The notes beneath the pieces are model-generated. The model did not search any database and was not told the DNA's origin. It worked only from the letters and a program-made list of their open reading frames with translations. A stretch of 7,288 nucleotides of DNA from a bacterium (GTDB lineage: Bacteria; UBA9089; JASEGY01), in the NCBI GenBank assembly GCA_030019105.1, contig JASEGY010000170.1, forward strand, positions 1-7,288. Reading direction: 5' to 3'. Below are positions 1 to 5,921 of the stretch, piece after piece. A program made the translations under genes and the position numbers. Each line of letters starts with the position of its first letter. Positions within the stretch are counted from its first letter, which is position 1.

Positions 1-411
1 ACCTCTGAACCTGACAACCTGAACGGGTTCTACCATAACTTTTGAAGAGGATACACTTTCTCTGTAAATCAGATCTATCCCCTCCGGCTGATACTCCTGT
101 TGCCACATGGAATAGCACGAGGAGCAGTTGAAGATGATTTTTCCTGCCCCCAACTTTCGAACTTCCCCGGACGTTATGCTGCCTGCAGCTCTCGAATTCC
201 TCATTTATCCCGAGCCTTTTTAAGGCAGCCCGCAACACCACTCACGAGGCCCCAGTACAGCAAAATCAACCCCTTCTGTCACTAAACATTTTAACTTACC
301 TAATGCCTGCTGGTGTGAGGAGATGAGAAAGGAGGCCTTACAGCCCACAAAGTAGACCACCTCACTTTTCTCCTGATGAGTTTTCGCAACCATGATTTGG
401 TTTGAGCGTGG
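1..411 (-). pseudogene. Fe-S oxidoreductase fragment with cysteine-rich CCG domain (HdrB/HdrD-like), frameshifted and truncated
   Basis: Read on the minus strand, this stretch encodes part of a CCG-type Fe-S protein, the family of heterodisulfide reductase HdrB/HdrD and related anaerobic electron-transfer subunits. The frame is open from about 411; an ATG lies at 393-391. It gives VVYFVGCKASF, then VDFAVLGPREWCCGLP, and breaks near 223-225. The reading continues one frame over as LKRLGINEEF up to about 165-169, then returns to the first frame as RKLGAGKIIFNCSSCYSMW and stays open to position 1. Joining the pieces gives the spacing C-x34-CC-x35-C-x2-C, which fits the CCG cluster-binding motif. 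The two breaks shift the frame in opposite directions, and the original frame has two stops between them. No ribosome site precedes the ATG, and the N-terminal part expected in longer family members is missing. The gene points away from the efflux cluster. It could be a true pseudogene, or a gene with two sequencing indels; the missing N-terminus favours decay. Confidence 0.75.
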
Positions 412-515
412 CTAAAATTTGTGGGAGTACCCAACTCAATGCCTGAGCCACTGGATAAGATTCCAGCCATCAGTGAATCTGTTAAGGTTCTCCACAGATT
501 TTAGCCACACTCAAA
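401..515. repeat. Imperfect fold-back element, 25-bp arms
   Basis: The arm at 401-425 (TTTGAGCGTGGCTAAAAT and on) matches the reverse complement of 491-515 at 22 of 25 positions, with 65 bp between them. Weaker symmetry extends outward to about 394 and 522. A small hairpin, AGATTC pairing with GAATCT (about 455-480), sits in the loop. The left arm abuts the point where the Fe-S protein fragment loses its N-terminus, so the element may have inserted into or rearranged that gene. I see no convincing target duplication. Confidence 0.6.
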
Positions 516-522
516 TGAAACC

Positions 523-754
523 CTAAAGGTATCTTCTTCAAATCTAAGGGTAAGAGCTAAAGGGTTCAAAGTACTAATGGGTGAACACCCCGAAGCATGT
601 CTCTATGCATAAATAGCTGACAGCAAAAATGTTGTAAAAGAGATGTCGCGCCTTCCTTCAGGAACATCCGTTTCAAAGACTATTTGAGAACTTTTCACTG
701 TCGAGTAGAAAATAGTTCGCAGGTTTTTCCAGGAATTTTTGTTTATATCTATAA
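523..754. other. Non-coding stretch with nothing recognisable
   Basis: No reading frame on either strand resembles a known protein. There is one weak local symmetry (GAACTTTT against AAAATAGTTC, about 689-716). I see no tRNA, rRNA, riboswitch or clear promoter. It separates the decayed minus-strand gene from the plus-strand cluster and may be degraded sequence. Confidence 0.5.
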
Positions 755-856
755 AGATGGTACGGCAAAAAGTCTAATTTTTGAGTTTTTAAGTCTCGTA
801 AGTCCAGTATTTTTAAGGCCTGCTTTTTGGGATTTAGACTTTTTGCCTAACCATCT
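755..856. mobile_element. 102-bp inverted-repeat element (MITE-like) upstream of the DUF4405-like gene
   Basis: Arm 755-777 matches the reverse complement of 834-856 at 21 of 23 positions; both contain GGCAAAAAGTCTAA. The loop is 56 bp. ATAA flanks it on both sides (751-754 and 857-860), which fits a 4-bp target duplication, although so short an AT-rich match could be chance. No coding capacity. Its right end lies about 30 bp before the Shine-Dalgarno of the next gene, so it probably sits in that gene's promoter or leader, where it could act as an RNA hairpin or have displaced the promoter. Confidence 0.6.
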
Positions 857-884
857 ATAAAGGTCTGTGGTAAAATGGGAGACG

Positions 885-893
885 AAAAGGAGG
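885..893 (+). promoter_or_regulatory. Strong Shine-Dalgarno fixing the start at 900
   Basis: AAAAGGAGG ends six bases before the ATG at 900. An in-frame upstream ATG at 867 has no such site and would add a polar stretch before the membrane segment, so 900 is the better start. Confidence 0.85.
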
Positions 894-899
894 ACAAAT

Positions 900-1346
900 A
901 TGTTTGATAAATCGAAGGTCAATTTTGTAAACGATGCCTTAATGTTTCTTTGTATAATGGCCATAACCGGGATAGGGTTTCTCATGAAATTTGTTTTAAT
1001 CCCTGGCCAGGAGAGATGGGTTAAATATGGTAGAAATGTAGAACTTTCTTTGTTTGGGATGGACCGACATGAATGGGGAGAGATTCATCTTGTGCTTGGT
1101 TTCGTCTTGATTGGATTGTTGGTTCTTCACATTATCCTTCACTGGAAAATGATACTGTGTCTCTACCGCAAATTAATAGGTAGCCAAAGAGTAAGAAGAA
1201 TAATTGCCGCGGTATTTATAATTGTTTGTTTAATCGGATTAATCTTCCCCTTTATCGTCAAGCCTGAGGTGCAAGGTCTGAGCCGAGGAGAAGGACGTCA
1301 CAGCGCACTGCACCAACGTCCCCTAAAACCCTCAGAGCCTGAATAA
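900..1346 (+). CDS. DUF4405-like small membrane protein, possible b-type cytochrome
   Basis: This is a 148-residue membrane protein with three predicted transmembrane helices (about residues 11-34, 62-85 and 99-121). The motif HEWGEIH (H57, H63), followed by H77 and the HW pair at H81-W82, is the signature I associate with DUF4405 proteins, which resemble cytochrome b561 and formate-dehydrogenase gamma subunits. By analogy the paired histidines could bind haem and shuttle electrons across the inner membrane, but this is inference. The tail after helix 3 (residues 122-148) is polar and arginine/histidine-rich, probably cytoplasmic or periplasmic, with no recognised motif. The gene lies 61 bp upstream of the TolC-like gene on the same strand and may be co-transcribed. 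Why such a protein would accompany an ABC efflux cluster is unclear; the pairing may be incidental. Confidence 0.75.
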   Translation: MFDKSKVNFVNDALMFLCIMAITGIGFLMKFVLIPGQERWVKYGRNVELSLFGMDRHEWGEIHLVLGFVLIGLLVLHIILHWKMILCLYRKLIGSQRVRRIIAAVFIIVCLIGLIFPFIVKPEVQGLSRGEGRHSALHQRPLKPSEPE

Positions 1347-1391
1347 AAATTATCCGCAAGTTTTCTGGATGATCGGTGTTTATAATAGTTA

Positions 1392-1398
1392 TAGGAGG
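1392..1398 (+). promoter_or_regulatory. Shine-Dalgarno for the TolC-like gene, fixing the start at 1408
   Basis: TAGGAGG lies nine bases before the ATG at 1408. It rules out the in-frame ATG at 1369, which would put 13 polar residues before the signal peptide and has no ribosome site. Confidence 0.8.
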
Positions 1399-1967
1399 CA
1401 AGAGATAATGAAATACCGGATAATGCCGCTTCTGGGCTTATCATTTTTACTGGCTGCGGGGACGGGCTGTCAGACACTAAGCAAACATCGTATTGCGGCC
1501 GACAGGGCTGCCCTGGACATTATTGCCCAAAAGCAAAAAGAGGCGCTCGGCAAAACCGAACCCTTCACCATTGAACGGCCCGGCAATATCTTGCGCCGCC
1601 GCCTTTTGCAGGATCAAAAATTGCCTTACTCCGGACCAGCTTCTTTGGGGAGCGACCAGCTCGTGCCCATCAAGCACTGGCCTGAAAAAGAATATCCTGA
1701 AACCACCCCATCTATGGGGCCGAGTGTTTTAATCCCCACCGACAGTCCCCTAAACTTGTCGCTCCTGCAAGCCTTACAGGTAGGCGCCCAAAACAGTTTC
1801 GACTATCAGACTAAAAAAGAAAAGATATTTCAGGCCGCCCTGGAGCTTGACCTGGAAGAGGATGCGTTTCGAAACACCTTTATCGGGCAAATGGAAAGCT
1901 TGCTAAAGCGGGATGGCCGCGGGGATGAAAGGCTCACGGGAACAGAAAACAGCGGCTCGATTGATTT

Positions 1968-2165
1968 CAGACCTCGTGCTTTGCCCTCGCCAAATCGACA
2001 ATAAGCCTTTTGGCCACAGGTAGTTGTGCAATAATTGGACAGTCGCATCCGTCAATCTCTAATCATCAGACTACTTTATTATCAATTTGCATACTATGCT
2101 TGCTTATTGTCAATCAAGACTGTCCAGAAATTGCCCTTATTCCAGATATGAAAGCACGAGGTCTG
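1968..2165. mobile_element. 198-bp MITE with perfect 15-bp terminal inverted repeats, inserted in the tolC-like gene
   Basis: The ends are CAGACCTCGTGCTTT (1968-1982) and its exact reverse complement (2151-2165). GATTT flanks both sides (1963-1967 and 2166-2170), a 5-bp target duplication. Excision with one GATTT joins Asp-Leu-Ser-Gln in frame, as the protein family expects. The interior has no transposase, so the element is non-autonomous and would depend on an enzyme elsewhere in the genome. I cannot name the parent insertion-sequence family. The ATG at 2010 that opens the downstream frame lies inside the element and is not a real start. Confidence 0.92.
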
Positions 2166-2962
2166 GATTTAAGCCAGAAGCTTAAAAGCGACCTCGAATT
2201 CAGCACGGCGCTGGCCGTCAACCTGGCTAATTTATTGACACCGGGCAAGGCCTCCTCATTGGGAATCACCGCGGATGCCACGATTTCAATTCCTCTTTTA
2301 CGGGGGGCGGGCAGGCATATTGTGACCGAATCCCTGACCCAGGCCGAGCGAGATGTGGTCTATGCCATTTATGAATTTGAGCGGTTCAAGAAAACCTTTG
2401 CCGTTGATGTCGCCCGGGCATATCTGGAAACCCTGAAGCAATTAGACAGAGTGAAAAACGCCGGAGAGAATTATCGCAGTGTAATTGCCTCAGCCCGGCG
2501 CTCGCGCCGGCTGGCGGATGCCGGCTGCATACCGGAAATCGAGGTTGACCAGACTGTTCAAAGCGAACTGCGCGCCCGTGACCGCTGGATCAGTGTTCAA
2601 TTAGCCTTTCAAAATCAATTGGATTCCTTTAAGACCTTATTGGGCCTGCCTCCGGATGCCAAAATCGAGCTGGACAGAAGCGATCTGGAACTGCTTCTGG
2701 AACCGGCCGTAAGAATGATCAATAAAATTACTCAGGAAGAAAAGGAACAGCCTGATAAAAACATCCTGCCTGCCGATGCCCCCATAGAGTTAATCCCTCC
2801 CGATAGAGAGAATCCGGGGCCGCTGGAGATGGATGGATCCGGGGCAATTCTACTGGCTCTGGAAAACCGGCTGGACTTGAAAATCGCGGAAGGCAGAATT
2901 TATGATGCTCAAAGGGCTGTGGTCGTGGCCGCTGATGCGACAGGCGCGGAATTAACATTATT

Positions 2963-3117
2963 GGGATGGTTCACTTTAGTGTGAAGCTTGCGGGTATGTG
3001 GATAACTGTTTGTAGTAGCAAAGCTTGCTTTGCTTGAGTAGGATTAGCAGAGCAAGCTCTGCGACTACAAGTTGCCCGGAAGAAATCACAGGAAAAACGA
3101 TGAAAATGAACCGTCCC
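2963..3117. mobile_element. 155-bp MITE with GGGAYGGTTCA ends and 8-bp target duplication, inserted in the tolC-like gene
   Basis: The left end GGGATGGTTCACTTT and the right end (reverse complement GGGACGGTTCATTTT) match at 13 of 15 positions. ACATTATT flanks it exactly (2955-2962 and 3118-3125), an 8-bp target duplication. Removing element plus one duplication restores Leu-Thr-Leu-Phe-Gly-Ser-Ala in frame. There is no transposase inside. The ends and duplication length differ from the 198-bp element, so a different transposase moved it. A REP-like hairpin pair sits in its centre. The ATG at 3025 that opens the downstream frame lies inside the element and is spurious. Confidence 0.92.
3010..3070. 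repeat. REP-like double hairpin inside the 155-bp element
   Basis: Two self-complementary hairpins, GCAAAGCTTGCTTTGC (3018-3033) and GCAGAGCAAGCTCTGC (3047-3062), face each other. They lie within larger 24-nt arms (3010-3033 and 3047-3070) that match as inverted repeats at 20 of 24 positions, with a 13-nt spacer. The structure recalls paired REP units (BIME-like). It could be an ancestral part of the element or a later insertion into it. Confidence 0.7.
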
Positions 3118-3624
3118 ACATTATTCGGCTCCGCCCGACTTGGTGAAAACAGGACTATTGCCACTGCCGACAAAGAAGACGCCAAACTGAAAAGCGAAGC
3201 CGGGCTTTATTCCGCCTGGCTTACCCTCGATCTTCCCTTTGAAAGAACCGCCGAGCGCAATAAATACCGCAACAGTTTGATTGCTTTAGAACAGCAGGTT
3301 CGCGAAGCGCAGCAGCTTGAAGACAACATCAAGCTTTCCATCAGGGGCAAGTTGCGCGATCTGCTGCAAGCCCGCGAAAGCCTGCAAATCCAGGCCAGAT
3401 CCGGCTATGTGGCCGAAAAGAGAGTGAAAAGCGTCAGCCTGTTTCTTGAGGCGGGCCGGGCCCAGATGCGTGACCTGCTGGAAGCCCAGGATGCGCTATT
3501 GAGCGCCCAAAATGACCTGACCGCCGCTGTGATTAATTACCGGGTCGCCGAGCTGGAACTTCAGCGGGATTTGGAACTGCTGCAGGTAAACAGTGACGGT
3601 TTGTGGCAGGAATATATACCGTAG

Positions 3625-3672
3625 CAAAGCCTCAGTAAGTTTCGGGGGATTTGTCCTATAGGACTTATAAGT
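3625..3672. repeat. Short intergenic gap with two adjoining 10-bp palindromes
   Basis: After the TolC-like stop there is no start of the expected adaptor gene. TCCTATAGGA (3654-3663) and ACTTATAAGT (3663-3672) are perfect palindromes sharing one base, followed by a partial copy, CTTATAA. They abut the fold-back element at 3671 and may be an AT-rich insertion target or a short repeat family. Confidence 0.4.
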
Positions 3673-3933
3673 CTTATAACGTGGATTTCGACACCCCTTT
3701 GGGAAAAATCTCGATTTTTTAAGTGCCGATAAACATTACTTCTCTGGATTTTGGGGTAACCTCCAAGAATTCCAGAAATTGGCTTTTCAGGGGCAAAACC
3801 GAGTTTTTGGGCTTTTTTGGGCTACGGTAGATGATTGGCCGGAATGCCGCAATCTGCTGTAAGTGCTGACTACTTCTAAGCTTAAAAAATAGACAAAACC
3901 GATAGCGCCCTGTCGAAATCCACGTTAGAAGAC
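3671..3933. mobile_element. 263-bp fold-back (MITE-like) element at the truncated 5' end of the adaptor gene
   Basis: The ends 3671-3693 and 3911-3933 are inverted repeats with 22 of 23 matches, sharing a perfect 17-bp core TAACGTGGATTTCGACA. Symmetry continues inward without gaps to ATTTTTTAAG (3714-3723 against 3881-3890), so the arms are about 53 bp, diverged in the middle. There is no coding capacity or transposase. I find no clean target duplication, and the right arm runs into what looks like adaptor coding sequence (Leu-Glu-Asp at 3925-3933). Insertion followed by deletion of the adaptor 5' region is the simplest account; the exact boundary is uncertain. Confidence 0.7.
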
Positions 3934-5019
3934 TTCACCTACCAGAGAAATCTGGCCGACCTCAACAGTAAGGTTAAGGAAGCGGAAATGGCTTTAGATC
4001 GAACCAAACGGAAATCCAGGGCAAATGTTGTCCAGGCGGAGGCCGATCTTAAAGCTAAGGAATCCGAATTTGAGAGGCAGAAAGACAAATTGCAAAAAAC
4101 GGAAAGGCAGATCGAAAAGGCCAGAATCTGTGCCCCTTCAGACGGCCAGGTTATTTATGCCACCAGCACCCAGATGGGGGGATTTCGATCCAATGTGGAA
4201 CCCCTCGAAGCGGGCCGGGAGGTCCGTGAATCCGAGGAACTGATCCATCTGCCCACGACCGCATCCGTGAATGTTGAATTCAGCATTCATGAGGCCAGCC
4301 TGAAAAAAGTCAGGCTCGGCCTGCCCGCCCGGGTGACGGTGGATGCCCTGCCGGGAAAGGTGTTTGCCGGCACCGTGGCCGTCATTGCCCCCCTTCCTGA
4401 TGCCCGCAGCGCCTGGATGAATCCTGATCTGAAGGTTTACAGGAGCGAATTGCAGCTTGACGGCAATCAGAGCGCCTTGCGGGCCGGGATGAGCTGCAAG
4501 GTGGAGATTATCGTGGCCGAATATGATGAGGTCATGTATGTCCCTGTTCAGGCGGTTGCAAGGGTAGGGACACAGATCGGTGTCTATGTGATGAAAGGGG
4601 ACAATAACCCGGAATTCCGGGCGGTGGAGATCGGCCTGGACAACAATCGCATGGTGCATATCAAAAGCGGACTTCAAGAAGGGGATATTGTTTCGCTCAT
4701 CCCGTCTCTGGCGGATTCAGCAGTCGAACCGGCCCCGACCGGCAGAAATCATGTCCCTGATGAAGATTCTTCCGCGGAAGAAAGAGGAAGGCCGGATAAT
4801 GAGAATCCTGCCAATGGAGAAGATAAAAAACCTGACTAACCCGGAGGTGAAGAGGAAGGTTCTAAAAACATATCACCGCAGGACCGGGAAAAATCCCGTG
4901 AGACCTTCCGGAACCTGTCACCTGAAGAGCAGGAAAAACTCCGGGAGAGCTTGAAAAACATGCCGCCGGAAGAGAGACGGAAAAGAGGTGCTGCTCATCG
5001 TTCGGGCCAGTCGGAATAG
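3925..5019 (+). pseudogene. HlyD/MacA-type periplasmic adaptor subunit, 5'-truncated and with an in-frame stop
   Basis: This is the C-terminal part of a membrane-fusion protein that would link the inner-membrane ABC permease to the TolC-like duct. The frame is open from 3886, but family-like sequence begins only near 3925 (LEDFTYQRNLADLNSKVKEA). It covers the returning coiled-coil helix (NVVQAEADLKAKESEFERQ), the second lipoyl half-motif (ICAPSDGQVIYATS, about 4126-4167), then the beta-barrel and membrane-proximal regions (RLGLPARVTVDALPGKVFAG; ALRAGMSCKVEI; YVPVQAV). The signal anchor, first lipoyl half and outgoing helix, roughly 200 residues by family knowledge, are absent. A TAA at 4837-4839 is followed in the same frame by 59 codons of typical acidic/basic tail (NLSPEEQEKLRESLKNMPPE) ending at TAG 5017-5019, so the TAA looks like a nonsense mutation. 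ATG 3988 begins an 283-residue open frame, but it lies mid-helix and has no good ribosome site. I judge it non-functional, though the fragment is otherwise well preserved. Confidence 0.8.
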
Positions 5020-5022
5020 AGT

Positions 5023-5058
5023 CACAGTCCACACAGTCCACATAGTTCATATAGCTCT
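5023..5058. repeat. Degenerate 9-bp tandem repeat, four units
   Basis: Four consecutive 9-bp units are seen: CACAGTCCA, CACAGTCCA, CATAGTTCA, TATAGCTCT. The first two are identical and the later ones drift. The repeat starts four bases after the adaptor stop at 5019 and could be a slippage-prone spacer. No function is evident. Confidence 0.6.
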
Positions 5059-5068
5059 TAAGATAAAT

Positions 5069-5184
5069 ATTTTGGGGTAAGCGAATTCAAGACAGGTTAT
5101 GTAGCTTTCGGAGTTAATCCTTTAGGATTTCATTAGTTATGAAAGGCTAAAGCCTAAACTCCAAAGGATAACCAACCCCAAAAT
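5069..5184. repeat. Fold-back element between the adaptor and ATPase genes
   Basis: ATTTTGGGGT (5069-5078) is inverted at 5175-5184. Nested within are GGTTAT/ATAACC (5095-5100 and 5168-5173) and GGAGTT/AACTCC (5110-5115 and 5157-5162), with a 16-bp length difference between the arms. An AGGCTAAAGCCT palindrome lies in the right arm. It has no coding sequence and no clear target duplication. It pushes the ATPase about 200 bp from the adaptor, more than expected in such operons, and could act as an mRNA hairpin. Confidence 0.5.
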
Positions 5185-5225
5185 CTTTTTCATGAAGTCT
5201 ATAGAATGCAGAAAGGCCGGTAAAT

Positions 5226-5921
5226 ATGGAAATTATCGGATTGGAAAAGGTACACAAGGTGTATCGGATGGGCCAACAGGAAGTGAAAGCCTTAGCCGGG
5301 GTGTCGGTCTCTTTCGGGAAAGGAAGTTTCTGGGCAATTATGGGACACAGTGGGTCAGGCAAAAGCACGATGATGAATGTGCTTGGCTGCATGGACCGGA
5401 TAAGCCGGGGCCGTTATATTCTGGAAGGCCGGGACATCAGCGCCCTAAATGATGATGCCCTCAGCGAGCTTCGGCTCAGGCGTTTTGGGTTCATCTTTCA
5501 GAGCTTTAACCTGATTTCACAATTGACCGTCCAGAGAAACATCGAGCTTCCCCTGTATTATCTTGGCTGGGATGCCGCTCAAAGCGCCGAACGGGCCGTG
5601 TCCCTGGCCGGCCAGGTGGGCCTGGCGGACCGCTTGAATCATCGTCCCACCGAGTTATCCGGGGGGCAGATGCAGCGCGTGGCGATTGCCAGGGCTCTGG
5701 CGAATGACCCGCAGATTCTCCTGGCCGATGAACCCACCGGCAATCTGGACACGGCCACCGGGAAGCAGATTCTGGAGCTTTTGACTCAGCTCAACCGGCA
5801 GGGCAAGACGATCATTATGGTCACGCACGAGGCTGACATCGCCGCCTATGCCGGCCGGCGGTTACATATGAAAGACGGCCTGGTCGAAAGGATTGAGGGA
5901 AACCATGTGGAAGCCGACTAA
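5226..5921 (+). CDS. MacB/LolD-type ABC transporter ATP-binding protein
   Basis: This 231-residue cytoplasmic ATPase powers the efflux or lipoprotein-type MacB permease encoded next. All nucleotide-binding motifs are present and intact: Walker [10 protein letters not shown] (40-48), Q-loop Gln92 in FQSFNL, signature [15 protein letters not shown] (144-158), Walker B ILLADEP (164-170), D-loop GNLD (172-175) and switch His201 in VTHE. Length and motifs fit the MacB/LolD/FtsE group (ABC type 3). The ATG at 5226 begins the standard [13 protein letters not shown] opening; only a weak AAAGG-like ribosome site precedes it. The stop overlaps the permease start by 17 bp, suggesting translational coupling. 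In the standard E. coli MacB, ATPase and permease are fused; here they are separate, as is common in this type of cluster. The gene appears functional even though the upstream partners are broken. Confidence 0.95.
   Translation: MEIIGLEKVHKVYRMGQQEVKALAGVSVSFGKGSFWAIMGHSGSGKSTMMNVLGCMDRISRGRYILEGRDISALNDDALSELRLRRFGFIFQSFNLISQLTVQRNIELPLYYLGWDAAQSAERAVSLAGQVGLADRLNHRPTELSGGQMQRVAIARALANDPQILLADEPTGNLDTATGKQILELLTQLNRQGKTIIMVTHEADIAAYAGRRLHMKDGLVERIEGNHVEAD

Larger units (their letters stand above)
1408..3624 (+). pseudogene. TolC-family outer-membrane efflux lipoprotein gene, split by two small mobile elements
   Basis: This encodes the outer-membrane duct of a tripartite efflux pump, in three pieces: 1408-1967, 2171-2962 and 3126-3624. 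Removing the two inserted elements with one copy of each target duplication gives exactly 1851 bp, or 616 residues plus a stop, with no other stop or frameshift. The N-terminus is a lipoprotein-like signal (MKYRIMPLLGLSFLLAAGTGC, acceptor C21; the -3 residue is Gly, so the lipobox is weak). A long N-terminal extension with the EPFTIERP and PASLGSDQLVPIKHWP motifs follows. Then come the coiled-coil OEP repeats, with IPLLRGAGRHIVTE, RRSRRLADAG, VDQTVQSELRARDRW and, in the second half, LDLPFERTAERNKYRNSL and LLEAQDALLSAQNDLTAA. These fit a deltaproteobacterial-type TolC subfamily I know from similar clusters. Element 1 falls at codons 186-187 and element 2 at codon 451. As written, translation stops soon after residue 186, so no functional duct is made unless the elements leave. 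The otherwise clean frame suggests recent insertions. Confidence 0.85.

Noticed and set aside
100..285. 61-codon plus-strand open frame
   Set aside because: It lies antisense to the CCG Fe-S protein relic, whose cysteine spacing is far more convincing; no ribosome site or known similarity.
835..861. Possible promoter, TAGACT ... TATAAA
   Set aside because: Spacing of 15 bp and a poor -35 match inside an AT-rich repeat arm; not distinguishable from chance.
749..985. 78-codon minus-strand open frame
   Set aside because: It runs through the 102-bp inverted repeat and antisense to the DUF4405-like gene; no ribosome site and no family likeness.
2010..2984. Reading the middle TolC piece as a separate 324-residue gene
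   Set aside because: Its ATG lies inside the 198-bp element and its last codons lie inside the 155-bp element; only 2166-2962 is gene sequence.
3025..3624. Reading the last TolC piece as a separate 199-residue gene
   Set aside because: The first 31 codons come from the 155-bp element; the true coding part joins in frame to the upstream pieces.
4138..4677. 179-codon minus-strand open frame rich in His and Gly
   Set aside because: Antisense shadow of the adaptor gene, with composition typical of a GC-rich complement and no ribosome site.
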